7,985 nucleotides of DNA from Gammaproteobacteria bacterium (GCA_013153955.1 JAADDM010000266.1:1-7985); one strand, 5' to 3'. Positions 1-5,765 are shown, counted from the first letter of the stretch. The notes: generated from the letters alone by a model not told the origin. Program-made: numbers and translations.

Positions 1-211
1 CAATCACCCCATCTTTAGTGATGCGCTTATCTTTTAAGGCCAGTAGACGCTCTTTATAAACAGCAGGCAGAGAGGAGGCTTCAATATTAAACCTAAGATG
101 AATGGCTGAGGAGACTTTATTGACATTTTGACCACCTGCGCCTTGGGAGCGAATGGCGGTTAACTCAATCTCTTCATCAGGAATGGATACCGCCAAACTA
201 ATTTTAAGCAT
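1..211 (-). CDS. arfB: Peptidyl-tRNA hydrolase ArfB (YaeJ), N-terminal part, cut by window edge
   Basis: ArfB rescues stalled ribosomes: its GGQ domain hydrolyses peptidyl-tRNA and, in characterised members, a basic C-terminal tail enters the empty mRNA channel. The first 70 residues are visible. They start MLKISLAVSIPDEEIE and contain GAGGQNVNK, with the catalytic GGQ at residues 26-28, the same position as in E. coli YaeJ. The following stretch SSAIHLRFNIEASSLP matches the ArfB type rather than the full-length release factors RF1/RF2, in which GGQ lies in the middle of a much longer protein. The C-terminal tail lies outside the window, so completeness cannot be judged. The start at 211 is fixed by a near-perfect Shine-Dalgarno sequence. 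It lies 31 bases downstream of the ilvA stop with no terminator between, so the two are probably co-transcribed. Confidence 0.92.
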   Translation of the reverse strand, partial: MLKISLAVSIPDEEIELTAIRSQGAGGQNVNKVSSAIHLRFNIEASSLPAVYKERLLALKDKRITKDGVI

Positions 212-217
212 TCTAAG

Positions 218-227
218 CACCTCCTTT
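218..227 (-). promoter_or_regulatory. Strong ribosome binding site of arfB
   Basis: On the minus strand the bases AAAGGAGGTG lie 6 bases before the ATG at 211. This is close to a full anti-Shine-Dalgarno match and is the strongest such site noticed in the window. It sits in the short spacer after ilvA, so arfB should be translated well from an ilvA-arfB transcript without needing translational coupling. Confidence 0.8.
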
Positions 228-242
228 AAACAGTCGATTCAT

Positions 243-1769
243 TTACTGCGTAGGTCTTAAAAAAAGCTGATAGCCTGGATTATCCTGCTCATTCACAAAA
301 GGATACCCCAGCTGGTTTAAGTAGACTTCAAAATCAGCCTGCTGCTCAGGCGGAACCTGAACCCCAACAAGCACACGACCATAGGCCGCGCCGTGGTTTC
401 GATAATGAAACAGGCTGATGTTCCACTCTTCACTCATATTAATTAAGAATTTAAGCAGCGCACCGGGTCGTTCTGGAAATTCAAAGCGATATAACAGCTC
501 ATTTTGAACCCCATTGGCATGCCCCCCCACCATAAACCGAAGGTGAAGCTTGGCCATCTCATTGTCAGACATATCCTGAACCGCATAGCCATGCGTCTCT
601 AACGTATTTAAAATCGCCTGTTTTTCTGGTTTACCGCCCTCGGTTCTAACCCCGACAAACACCACCGCCTGGTTCGCATCAGAGTAGCGATAATTAAACT
701 CTGTAATGGCTCTTCTATCGCCTAGCAGTTCACAAAACTGTTTAAAACTACCGGGGGTTTCATCAATGGTTACCGCAAAAATCGCCTCACGCTTTTCCCC
801 CAATTCGGTACGCTCGGAGATATGGCGTAAACGATCAAAGTTCATATTCGCACCACTGACAATACAAGCCATATTGAGATCAGAGACTGACTTTTGAGCA
901 ACAAACTTTTTAAGACCAGCAAGCGCAACCGCACCAGCAGGTTCAGCAATGGCTCGGGTATCTTCAAAAATATCTTTCACTGCGGCACAGATCGCATCCG
1001 TTTTAACGGTAATCATCTCATCAACACAGGTTTGGGCAATTCTAAACGGAATCTCTCCCACCTGGGCGACAGCAACCCCGTCGGCAAAAATACCCACTTG
1101 ATCAAGCGTAACCCGTTTGCCTGCTTTAAGTGCCTCTGTCATACACGCAGCATCTTCAGGTTCAACGCCAATAATACGTGTCGTTGGCGATACCTGCTTA
1201 ATCACAGAGGCGATACCCGAGATTAACCCTCCGCCACCTACTGCCACAAAAATAACATCAAAAGGCTGACTGTGCTGGCGCAGTATCTCTAGTGCAATCG
1301 TCCCCTGCCCAGCAATCACATCTAAATCATCATAAGGGTGAATATAGGTCAGCTGGCGACTCTTAACCAAGGCTTGGGCAAAACGAGAGGCTTCGTCATA
1401 TGAGTCCCCCTCAAGAATCACTTTGCCGCCTAAATTTTTAACCGCATTTACTTTAATATCTGGCGTGGTTTTTGGCATCACAATCGTCGCTTCAACCCCC
1501 AGTTTTTGAGCAGACAAAGCCACGCCTTGTGCGTGATTGCCTGCTGATGCAGCAATCACGCCTGCCGATTTCTGCTCATCAGTTAAATTAACCATGCGAT
1601 TGTATGCCCCTCTTAACTTAAAAGAGAACACGGGCTGAAGATCTTCACGCTTGAGCCAAACACTGTTTTGAACTTTTTTAGATAGCAACGGCGCACGCTC
1701 TAAAGGGGTTTCATCAGCGATGTCATACACGGGAACGGTTAAAACTCGGCGCAGTATCTCTTGGGGCAT
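243..1769 (-). CDS. ilvA: Biosynthetic threonine deaminase IlvA
   Basis: This is a cytosolic PLP enzyme that converts threonine to 2-oxobutanoate and ammonia, the committed step of isoleucine synthesis. The 508 residues are near the 514 of E. coli IlvA. The catalytic domain (about 1-325) has the PLP lysine K51 in SFKLRGAYNR, the SAGNHAQG loop at 75-82 and the phosphate-binding glycine loop VGGGG at 177-181. The C-terminal part (about 327-505) has two ACT-like regulatory repeats, each marked by a PG motif (ETPGSF near 337, ERPGAL near 433). This two-repeat tail is typical of the feedback-inhibited biosynthetic form and is missing from the short catabolic TdcB form. The start at 1769 is preceded by AGGA and gives the usual N-terminus. 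No catalytic residue is missing. It is the first gene of a probable ilvA-arfB unit and is divergent from the copper genes. Confidence 0.97.
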   Translation of the reverse strand: MPQEILRRVLTVPVYDIADETPLERAPLLSKKVQNSVWLKREDLQPVFSFKLRGAYNRMVNLTDEQKSAGVIAASAGNHAQGVALSAQKLGVEATIVMPKTTPDIKVNAVKNLGGKVILEGDSYDEASRFAQALVKSRQLTYIHPYDDLDVIAGQGTIALEILRQHSQPFDVIFVAVGGGGLISGIASVIKQVSPTTRIIGVEPEDAACMTEALKAGKRVTLDQVGIFADGVAVAQVGEIPFRIAQTCVDEMITVKTDAICAAVKDIFEDTRAIAEPAGAVALAGLKKFVAQKSVSDLNMACIVSGANMNFDRLRHISERTELGEKREAIFAVTIDETPGSFKQFCELLGDRRAITEFNYRYSDANQAVVFVGVRTEGGKPEKQAILNTLETHGYAVQDMSDNEMAKLHLRFMVGGHANGVQNELLYRFEFPERPGALLKFLINMSEEWNISLFHYRNHGAAYGRVLVGVQVPPEQQADFEVYLNQLGYPFVNEQDNPGYQLFLRPTQ

Positions 1770-1861
1770 GCAATTTCCTAATCTTTAAAACAGTTAAGGG
1801 CGACATTTAGGCTGGGCTAACCCGCTTATTTGGAGTGACCGAGCTTAAATTAATAGGCCAC

Positions 1862-1870
1862 ATTATAACA
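1862..1870 (-). promoter_or_regulatory. Extended -10 promoter for ilvA
   Basis: Reading the minus strand, TGT TATAAT is a consensus -10 hexamer with the extended TGn element just upstream. No good -35 hexamer is present at 17 bases, which is tolerated in extended -10 promoters. Transcription would start about 85-90 bases before the ilvA ATG. The short leader shows no obvious leader peptide rich in Ile/Val/Leu codons, so attenuation is not supported. Confidence 0.6.
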
Positions 1871-2040
1871 CTGTTATCTAAAGGGATTGTCGACGTAATG
1901 CCACCTACGATATAGGGAATTAAAGTTAAAAGTGCCCCCTGATACCAGACGCTGTCTTTTGCTGTTCAACGATAATGAATCAACTCAATTTACCAAAAAG
2001 GATAAGAGACTAAAAATGAACCCTTAATTTAAAGCATCAA

Positions 2041-2060
2041 ACCTTTCTCAAGAGTTTGGT
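2041..2060. promoter_or_regulatory. Imperfect dyad, possible operator upstream of the copper genes
   Basis: The sequence ACC TTT CTC AA GAG TTT GGT is a dyad in which ACC pairs with GGT and CTC with GAG around an AA centre; the two TTT blocks do not pair. It lies about 100 bases before the Sco start. Its size and ACC...GGT ends are like operators of MerR-family regulators such as CueR. However, those sit between a -35 and a -10, and neither element is clear here, so the role is a guess. Confidence 0.25.
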
Positions 2061-2158
2061 AAGACTCGCCCAAATAACATGCGGTACACTACAAAAGTGA
2101 ACCAAAAACCCTGTAACCGCCTACTAATAGGCTTAACCAAAATAAAGAGTTCGTCCTT

Positions 2159-2782
2159 ATGAAACCCAAAAGCCTTCTCTCTATTTTTCTCCTAGGTATC
2201 CTACTTGGACTGATTTATCTTTTTCTGCCCGTCGACCAAAAGACGCAAGACAGTGATAAACACGCCTCTCATACACAGCTGATTACCAGCGACAAACCTA
2301 TTGGTGGGGAGTTTACTCTCTCATCCTCAACAGGCGAGCACGCTTTAGCAGAGTACCAAGGTAAGCTGGTGTTAATCTATTTTGGCTATACCTACTGTCC
2401 AGATATTTGTCCAACTAATTTGGGCAACCTGTCGGTGGCTTATCAGGGGCTCACTCAAGATGAAAAAGAGCAGCTTAAAATACTCTTTATCTCTGTAGAC
2501 CCTGAACGTGATACCGTCGATAGATTACAAACCTATGCAAATTACTTTGATGCAGGTATTACAGGGTTAACAGGAACCCCAGAAACACTTCAAGAAATTA
2601 CCCAGCGATATGGCGTGGTTTACGCGCGCGTTGATGATCCAAACAATGGGACAAACTATGCCGTTGATCACTCGGCCTTTACCTATGTGGTTGACCAGGC
2701 GGGTCGGTTACAAACACAACTCCCTCACGCGACCACGCCTGATCAGTTTACGAAAGTCATTCGTCAATATCTCAATAATTAA
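2159..2782 (+). CDS. SCO1/SenC-family copper metallochaperone
   Basis: Sco proteins are thioredoxin-fold copper carriers that help build the binuclear CuA site of cytochrome oxidase subunit II and may also reduce its cysteines. Visible here: an N-terminal membrane anchor (about residues 6-24) with a positive MKPK start, so the domain faces the periplasm; the signature GYTYCPDICPTN with copper ligands C80 and C84; the SVDPERDT motif near 112-119; and the third ligand H171 in VDHSAFTYVVD. All three ligands are intact, and 207 residues is a normal family length. The Shine-Dalgarno sequence is weak (AGAG about 10 bases upstream). It is the first of three same-strand genes, followed after 89 bases by a PCuAC chaperone, its usual functional partner. 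Family membership is secure. Whether it serves an aa3-type or cbb3-type oxidase, or copper-linked redox sensing, cannot be told from here. Confidence 0.95.
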   Translation: MKPKSLLSIFLLGILLGLIYLFLPVDQKTQDSDKHASHTQLITSDKPIGGEFTLSSSTGEHALAEYQGKLVLIYFGYTYCPDICPTNLGNLSVAYQGLTQDEKEQLKILFISVDPERDTVDRLQTYANYFDAGITGLTGTPETLQEITQRYGVVYARVDDPNNGTNYAVDHSAFTYVVDQAGRLQTQLPHATTPDQFTKVIRQYLNN

Positions 2783-2802
2783 CGAACAAACGGGGCGATT
2801 AG

Positions 2803-2831
2803 TGCCCAAATTAGCCCAATTTATATATACT
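2803..2831 (+). promoter_or_regulatory. Possible promoter of the PCuAC gene
   Basis: TATACT at 2826-2831 is a good -10 hexamer 40 bases before the PCuAC ATG. At 17 bases spacing the upstream hexamer is TGCCCA, only a partial match to TTGACA. If real, the chaperone gene can be expressed separately from Sco. Otherwise the 89-base gap is simply read through, since no U-tract terminator is seen in it. Confidence 0.35.
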
Positions 2832-2871
2832 CTAATCCACACAAATAATAGCCACTAAAAAGGACTCTCTC

Positions 2872-3483
2872 ATGAAAAAAACTTTAATCGCGCTTTCATT
2901 AGGCCTTGCTACCACACTATCTAGCGTAAACCTTATGGCCTCTCAAGCAGATGATGTTACCGTAAGCAACCCGTTTGCCAGAGAAGTACCTCCGGGCGCG
3001 CCTGCCAGTGCGAGCTTTATGACCCTGACAAACCATTCAGGTCAACCGATTAAGTTGGTTCAAGCAGACTCTAACGTCTCTAAAATTGTCGAACTGCATA
3101 CTCATACAAATGACAATGGCGTGATGCGTATGCGCAAAGTTGCTTTCATGGAAATTCCTGCAAACGGTCAAACTGAGTTAAAGCCTGGTGGACTACATAT
3201 CATGCTGATTAACCCAATTAATCCAATTAAAGTAGGTCAAACGGTCTCCGTCGAACTTACTTTTGCAGATCACAGCACCAAACAAGTCGAGATGCCTGTT
3301 AAGTCCTTTAAAAAGATGATGGGCGGAATGAAGCACAGCATGGGACATGATATGAACCACGGTATGAGTCATGACATGAAGCACGACAAACACGATCATA
3401 ATGAACATCATAATGAACATCACGAAGCCCATGATGAAGATCACCACGATGATCATGAACGTGAACACAACCACATGCATTAA
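2872..3483 (+). CDS. PCuAC-type periplasmic copper chaperone with Met/His-rich tail
   Basis: PCuAC proteins bind Cu(I) in the periplasm and pass it to Sco or directly to the CuA site of cytochrome oxidase. Residues 1 to about 23-26 are a Sec signal peptide (MKKTLIALSLGLATT, cleavage near LMA or ASQA). The core domain (about 27-145) has the classical copper site H-X10-M-X21-H-X-M, exactly matched by H76, M87, H109 and M111, inside the family signature GVMRMRKV ... KPGGLHIML. Beyond the core is a tail of 55 residues (149-203) with 18 His and 8 Met. It begins with five MxHx tetrads (153-172) and ends in a His/Asp/Glu-rich run. Met/His-rich C-terminal extensions are known in part of this family and can bind extra copper; the regular tetrad spacing here is notable. 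AGGA precedes the ATG. It follows the Sco gene and precedes an unknown exported protein. Confidence 0.93.
   Translation: MKKTLIALSLGLATTLSSVNLMASQADDVTVSNPFAREVPPGAPASASFMTLTNHSGQPIKLVQADSNVSKIVELHTHTNDNGVMRMRKVAFMEIPANGQTELKPGGLHIMLINPINPIKVGQTVSVELTFADHSTKQVEMPVKSFKKMMGGMKHSMGHDMNHGMSHDMKHDKHDHNEHHNEHHEAHDEDHHDDHEREHNHMH
3328..3387 (+). repeat. Five MxHx tetrapeptide repeats in the PCuAC tail
   Basis: Within the coding sequence, Met recurs at residues 153, 157, 161, 165 and 169, and His at 155, 159, 163, 167 and 171, giving five units of 12 bases. The units read MKHS, MGHD, MNHG, MSHD and MKHD. A second, DNA-level duplication of the 12-mer CATAATGAACAT follows at 3397-3420. Alternating thioether and imidazole ligands with a period of four would suit a multi-copper array. 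Confidence 0.85.
3397..3420 (+). repeat. Perfect 12-base tandem duplication in the His-rich tail
   Basis: Two exact copies of CATAATGAACAT lie head to tail. They are in frame, coding the doubled HNEH units of the tail. Such a duplication can expand or contract in multiples of four residues without breaking the frame. Confidence 0.85.
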
Positions 3484-3491
3484 AGATCAAA

Positions 3492-3532
3492 CCGCTCCCT
3501 CCATGAATCATCAGATTTTCTTAAAGGAGCGG
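3492..3532 (+). other. Inverted repeat after the PCuAC gene
   Basis: CCGCTCC at 3492-3498 is the exact complement of GGAGCGG at 3526-3532, with a 27-base loop. There is no following U-tract, so it is not a normal intrinsic terminator. The right arm contains an AAAGGAG Shine-Dalgarno-like stretch (3523-3529) which is too far from the next ATG at 3584 to be its ribosome site. It could stabilise the 3' end of the upstream message or set the relative expression of the two genes; this is inference. Confidence 0.45.
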
Positions 3533-3583
3533 GCCATTAATCCGTTAAAATGCCGTAACCATTATTTAAAGAGTACATTCAAC

Positions 3584-4093
3584 ATGAAGACTAAAACAAT
3601 CGCTTTAGGGGCTGTATTAAGCGCCCTACTTTCAACTCAAGTGTTTGCCATGCCACAAATGGCAGGAACAAACTCGACTGAAGCGGGGAAGCGTATCATT
3701 GAACGAGATGGTGCCCTTGCCAAAGTTGGTACATTACAACTCTGTGTGGACTATCATGAATTAACCACAGACGCAGCGCGCAAAAGCTACATTCAAGAAC
3801 TAGACCTTCGCTCTCAGCTAAGTGAGCAGGACCATGTACTGTCTCCAAAACACAAAGTATCAAACAGCATGACCATGTGCGGTATGTACATGTCTAAAGG
3901 CAAACCAATCGTAGAGAAGTCTCGTCAAATTAGACCACTTACCTTTAAAACTGTTCACGTCTATGAAGACCTTTATATCACAACGCAATCAGGCATGATT
4001 ACAGCCATTCATGAACGCAAAGAGGGTACAATGCCGCCCGCGTTAACCCCTGAACTGCCTAAGGTTCAAGCCCCTCCTATTGCCCCTAAATAA
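3584..4093 (+). CDS. Unrecognised exported protein with Met-rich MTMCGMYM motif
   Basis: I do not recognise the family. The 169-residue product starts with a clear Sec signal peptide (MKTKTIALGAVLSALLS, likely cleavage after VFA at 22), so it should be periplasmic. The mature part has two cysteines, C54 in LQLCVDYHEL and C99 in SMTMCGMYMS; the latter is flanked by M96, M98, M101 and M103. The end (about 150-169) is proline-rich (MPPALTPELPKVQAPPIAPK). The frame is open back to 3401, inside the PCuAC gene, but the ATG at 3584 is chosen because it begins the signal peptide and has AAAGAG about 11 bases upstream. It follows the PCuAC gene by 100 bases on the same strand and ends before a terminator, so it is probably the last gene of the copper block. 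A copper-related role is inferred from context and the Met/Cys cluster only; a disulfide between C54 and C99 is an alternative reading. Confidence 0.8.
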   Translation: MKTKTIALGAVLSALLSTQVFAMPQMAGTNSTEAGKRIIERDGALAKVGTLQLCVDYHELTTDAARKSYIQELDLRSQLSEQDHVLSPKHKVSNSMTMCGMYMSKGKPIVEKSRQIRPLTFKTVHVYEDLYITTQSGMITAIHERKEGTMPPALTPELPKVQAPPIAPK

Positions 4094-4143
4094 TCCAGCC
4101 TTATCTTAAACAGATAACTTAAAAGCCTCTATTCAGTTCGAGT

Positions 4144-4178
4144 CCCACTGCCTGACAACATTGTTGGGCAGGGGTTTT
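4144..4178 (+). terminator. Intrinsic terminator closing the copper gene block
   Basis: CTGCC (4148-4152) pairs with GGCAG (4167-4171), and CAAC (4156-4159) with GTTG (4163-4166), with a TGA bulge and an ATT loop. Outer CCC/GGG pairs extend the stem, and TTTT follows at 4175-4178. A smaller TTATCT/AGATAA hairpin lies upstream at 4101-4117, just after the stop codon. Confidence 0.65.
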
Positions 4179-4259
4179 CATGCCCTAACCTTTCAATATA
4201 AAGCTCTTTTTCTTGCTCAAGGCCCTGTCCAAATAAGTATTACTACGATAACAAATCCC

Positions 4260-4288
4260 TATACAACCCATTAAAACTTGATTACAAT
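4260..4288 (+). promoter_or_regulatory. Probable sigma-70 promoter of rpiA
   Basis: TATACA (4260-4265, four of six matches to TTGACA) and TACAAT (4283-4288, five of six to TATAAT) are separated by exactly 17 bases. Transcription would begin about 35 bases before the rpiA ATG, downstream of the preceding terminator. Confidence 0.55.
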
Positions 4289-4330
4289 AGGGGGTTAACA
4301 AATATAAAAAATATAAGAGGGAGATCACCC

Positions 4331-4996
4331 ATGACACAAGACGAACTGAAACAAAAAGTCGCACAAGCCGCCATTGAATATGTTGTACCAGATACCATTA
4401 TTGGTGTTGGAACAGGCTCTACTGCAAACTTTTTTATTGATGAATTGGCAAAAATAAAAGGGTCAATCGAAGGCGCTGTCGCCAGCTCAGAAGCAACGGC
4501 AGAGCGTCTACGCGGTCACGGCATTCCAGTTCTTGATTTAAATTCTGTCGCTCAAATGTCAGTCTATATTGACGGTGCTGATGAAGCGGATGCAGGCCTT
4601 AACCTCATCAAAGGTGGCGGTGGAGCCCTGACGAGAGAGAAGATTGTATTGGCCGTTGCAGATAAATTCATCTGTATTGCAGACGACAGCAAGAAAGTCA
4701 AAACACTGGGCAAATTCCCCCTGCCTGTTGAAGTCATTCCAATGGCTCGTAGCTATGTCGCCCGTGAAATCGTCAAGCGTTTTGGCGGAGAGCCTGTTCT
4801 GCGTGAAGGCTTCACAACAGACAACGGTAACTTAATCCTAGATATCCACGGCTTAGAAATTATTGAACCTGTTGCCATGGAAAATGAACTCAACAGCATC
4901 GTAGGCGTTGTCACAAACGGTCTATTTGCTGCGCGCCCTGCTGATATTTTTCTATGTGGAACAGCAAATGGTGTTGAGACCTTAACGGCTAAATAA
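4331..4996 (+). CDS. rpiA: Ribose-5-phosphate isomerase A
   Basis: RpiA interconverts ribose 5-phosphate and ribulose 5-phosphate in the non-oxidative pentose phosphate pathway; in Calvin-cycle autotrophs it also feeds ribulose bisphosphate regeneration. It is cytosolic. At 221 residues it is close to E. coli RpiA (219). Visible motifs are the phosphate loop GVGTGST (25-31), ASSEAT (51-56), DGADEAD (81-87), KGGGGALTREK (94-104) and KFPLPVEV (128-135). The active-site residues D81, D84, K94 and E103 fall at the same numbers as in the E. coli enzyme. GGGAG lies upstream of the start. It has its own likely promoter and a strong terminator behind it, so it can act as a single-gene unit. Confidence 0.97.
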   Translation: MTQDELKQKVAQAAIEYVVPDTIIGVGTGSTANFFIDELAKIKGSIEGAVASSEATAERLRGHGIPVLDLNSVAQMSVYIDGADEADAGLNLIKGGGGALTREKIVLAVADKFICIADDSKKVKTLGKFPLPVEVIPMARSYVAREIVKRFGGEPVLREGFTTDNGNLILDIHGLEIIEPVAMENELNSIVGVVTNGLFAARPADIFLCGTANGVETLTAK

Positions 4997-5050
4997 CCCA
5001 ATCGACAACCTGCAATCTCCTGCGTACTTAACACAGGTTAGAAAGCTATT

Positions 5051-5080
5051 AAAAAGGGTCATTCTAAATGGCCCTTTTTT
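5051..5080 (+). terminator. Strong intrinsic terminator after rpiA
   Basis: AAAAAGGGTCATT pairs with AATGGCCCTTTTT around a CTA loop (one T-G wobble), ending in a run of six T. It is nearly palindromic, so it could work in both directions. It ends only 27 bases before the next ATG. Confidence 0.85.
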
Positions 5081-5107
5081 ATCTCGATCAAACAAAAGAG
5101 TGCAACC

Positions 5108-5611
5108 ATGCAAAATATTGGCGGAAAGATTTTCGGCGCCCTAGTCATTGGCCTACTAGGCACACTGCTTTACCTAACAGTCTTCTCAGACGGATTAGGC
5201 AAAGGCCCTGATATTAATATCACCAATTCGCAAGGACAGAGCTTCAATTTAAGTAAGCCCATGAAGCCCGTACTGATCAACTTCTGGGCAACCTCCTGCC
5301 CCGGCTGCATTAAAGAGATGCCCGACCTCGCTAAAATGAAGCAAGCCCTTGGTAATCGATTTGAACTGGTTGCCGTTTCAATGAGCTATGATCCAAGCGA
5401 ACAAGTCGATCAATTTATTAAACGCAACCCCTACCCTTTTATCTTTATTAAAGACAGTGACGAAGCGATTGCCAAAGCATTTGGAGGCATTCTACTGACC
5501 CCGACCAGCTTCCTAATAGCCCCTAATGGTAAAATTGTTTACCAACAAATAGGAGAAGTACATTTTGAACAAGTCGCGGAACGTATTAAGCAGATGAGCC
5601 CACAATTTTAA
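5108..5611 (+). CDS. Membrane-anchored TlpA/ResA-like thioredoxin
   Basis: This is a periplasmic thiol-disulfide protein of the TlpA/ResA/AhpC-TSA type. An N-terminal helix (about residues 8-26, GALVIGLLGTLLYLTVF) anchors it in the inner membrane with the domain outside. The thioredoxin site is FWATSCPGCIKEMP with C64 and C67, and the cis-proline loop is TPTSF with P132. Length (167) fits the family. Relatives reduce apo-cytochrome c, periplasmic enzymes or, for Bradyrhizobium TlpA, the Sco protein and the CuA cysteines of oxidase subunit II. The actual partner here is unknown. AAAGAG precedes the start. It lies just after the rpiA terminator, so it needs read-through or its own promoter. A weak candidate is TCGACA (5002-5007), 17 bases, TACTTA (5025-5030), which would place the hairpin in the untranslated leader. 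Confidence 0.9.
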   Translation: MQNIGGKIFGALVIGLLGTLLYLTVFSDGLGKGPDINITNSQGQSFNLSKPMKPVLINFWATSCPGCIKEMPDLAKMKQALGNRFELVAVSMSYDPSEQVDQFIKRNPYPFIFIKDSDEAIAKAFGGILLTPTSFLIAPNGKIVYQQIGEVHFEQVAERIKQMSPQF

Positions 5612-5655
5612 AAGACGCACACAGCTTTGATCGTGAAACACGAAGTTTACCCCCC

Positions 5656-5691
5656 GCAAAAAAAACGCTTTCTTTTGAAGGCGTTTTTTGC
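5656..5691 (+). terminator. Strong intrinsic terminator after the TlpA-like gene
   Basis: AAAAAACGCTTTC (5660-5672) pairs over 13 positions with GAAGGCGTTTTTT (5677-5689) around a TTTT loop, with one T-G wobble and a run of T at the end. A smaller perfect hairpin, TCGTG AAA CACGA, lies upstream at 5631-5643. The A/T arms could also let it act on the minus strand. Confidence 0.85.
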
Positions 5692-5765
5692 ATCTAAAGA
5701 TAGTTACAGGCCGAATCCAATCAACGTTTACTGCCTTTTATACACCCTCCTAAATTGAGTTTATT

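Larger units (their letters stand above)
1770..2158. other. Divergent intergenic region between ilvA and the Sco gene
   Basis: These 389 bases hold the ilvA promoter (minus strand, near 1862-1870), an imperfect 20-base dyad at 2041-2060 and a small perfect hairpin (GCCTA/TAGGC, loop CTAA) at 2119-2132. Only very short open frames occur, such as a 12-codon one near 1976, and none looks like a gene. No convincing sigma-70 promoter was found for the plus-strand genes. The best -10 candidate, TACACT at 2085-2090, lacks a partner -35. No tRNA, small RNA or riboswitch fold was recognised. Confidence 0.6.

Noticed and set aside
706..1226. Plus-strand open frames inside ilvA
   Set aside because: They are antisense shadows of a clearly real gene, without family resemblance or ribosome sites.
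1770..1860. Attenuator leader peptide for ilvA
   Set aside because: No short ORF rich in Ile, Val or Leu codons followed by a terminator hairpin is present; the small GGGTTAGCCC hairpin has no U-tract.
3193..3511. Long open frames on the minus strand opposite the PCuAC tail
   Set aside because: They arise because CAT/CAC/GAT codons read backwards give ATG, GTG and ATC; the products are low-complexity Met/Val/Ile strings with no ribosome site.
3401..3583. Upstream extension of the unknown exported protein's reading frame into the PCuAC gene
   Set aside because: The extra 61 residues are an out-of-frame reading of the His-rich codons and the gap, contain no recognisable domain, and would bury the signal peptide that begins at the ATG at 3584. 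An ATT codon in frame at 3535 after AAAGGAG was considered as a start and dismissed for the same reason.
4134..4152. GTTCGAGTCCCACTG, resembling a tRNA T-arm
   Set aside because: The bases flanking the TTCGAGT loop do not pair to form the T stem, and no anticodon arm, D-arm or acceptor stem is present upstream. The right part belongs to the terminator.
4644..5034. Alternative frames within rpiA on both strands
   Set aside because: They overlap the conserved RpiA coding region completely or nearly so and show no recognisable protein features.
5692..5765. Possible TPP riboswitch ahead of thiE
   Set aside because: The gap is only 74 bases and lacks the conserved CTGAGA and ACCTGA elements of the THI box.
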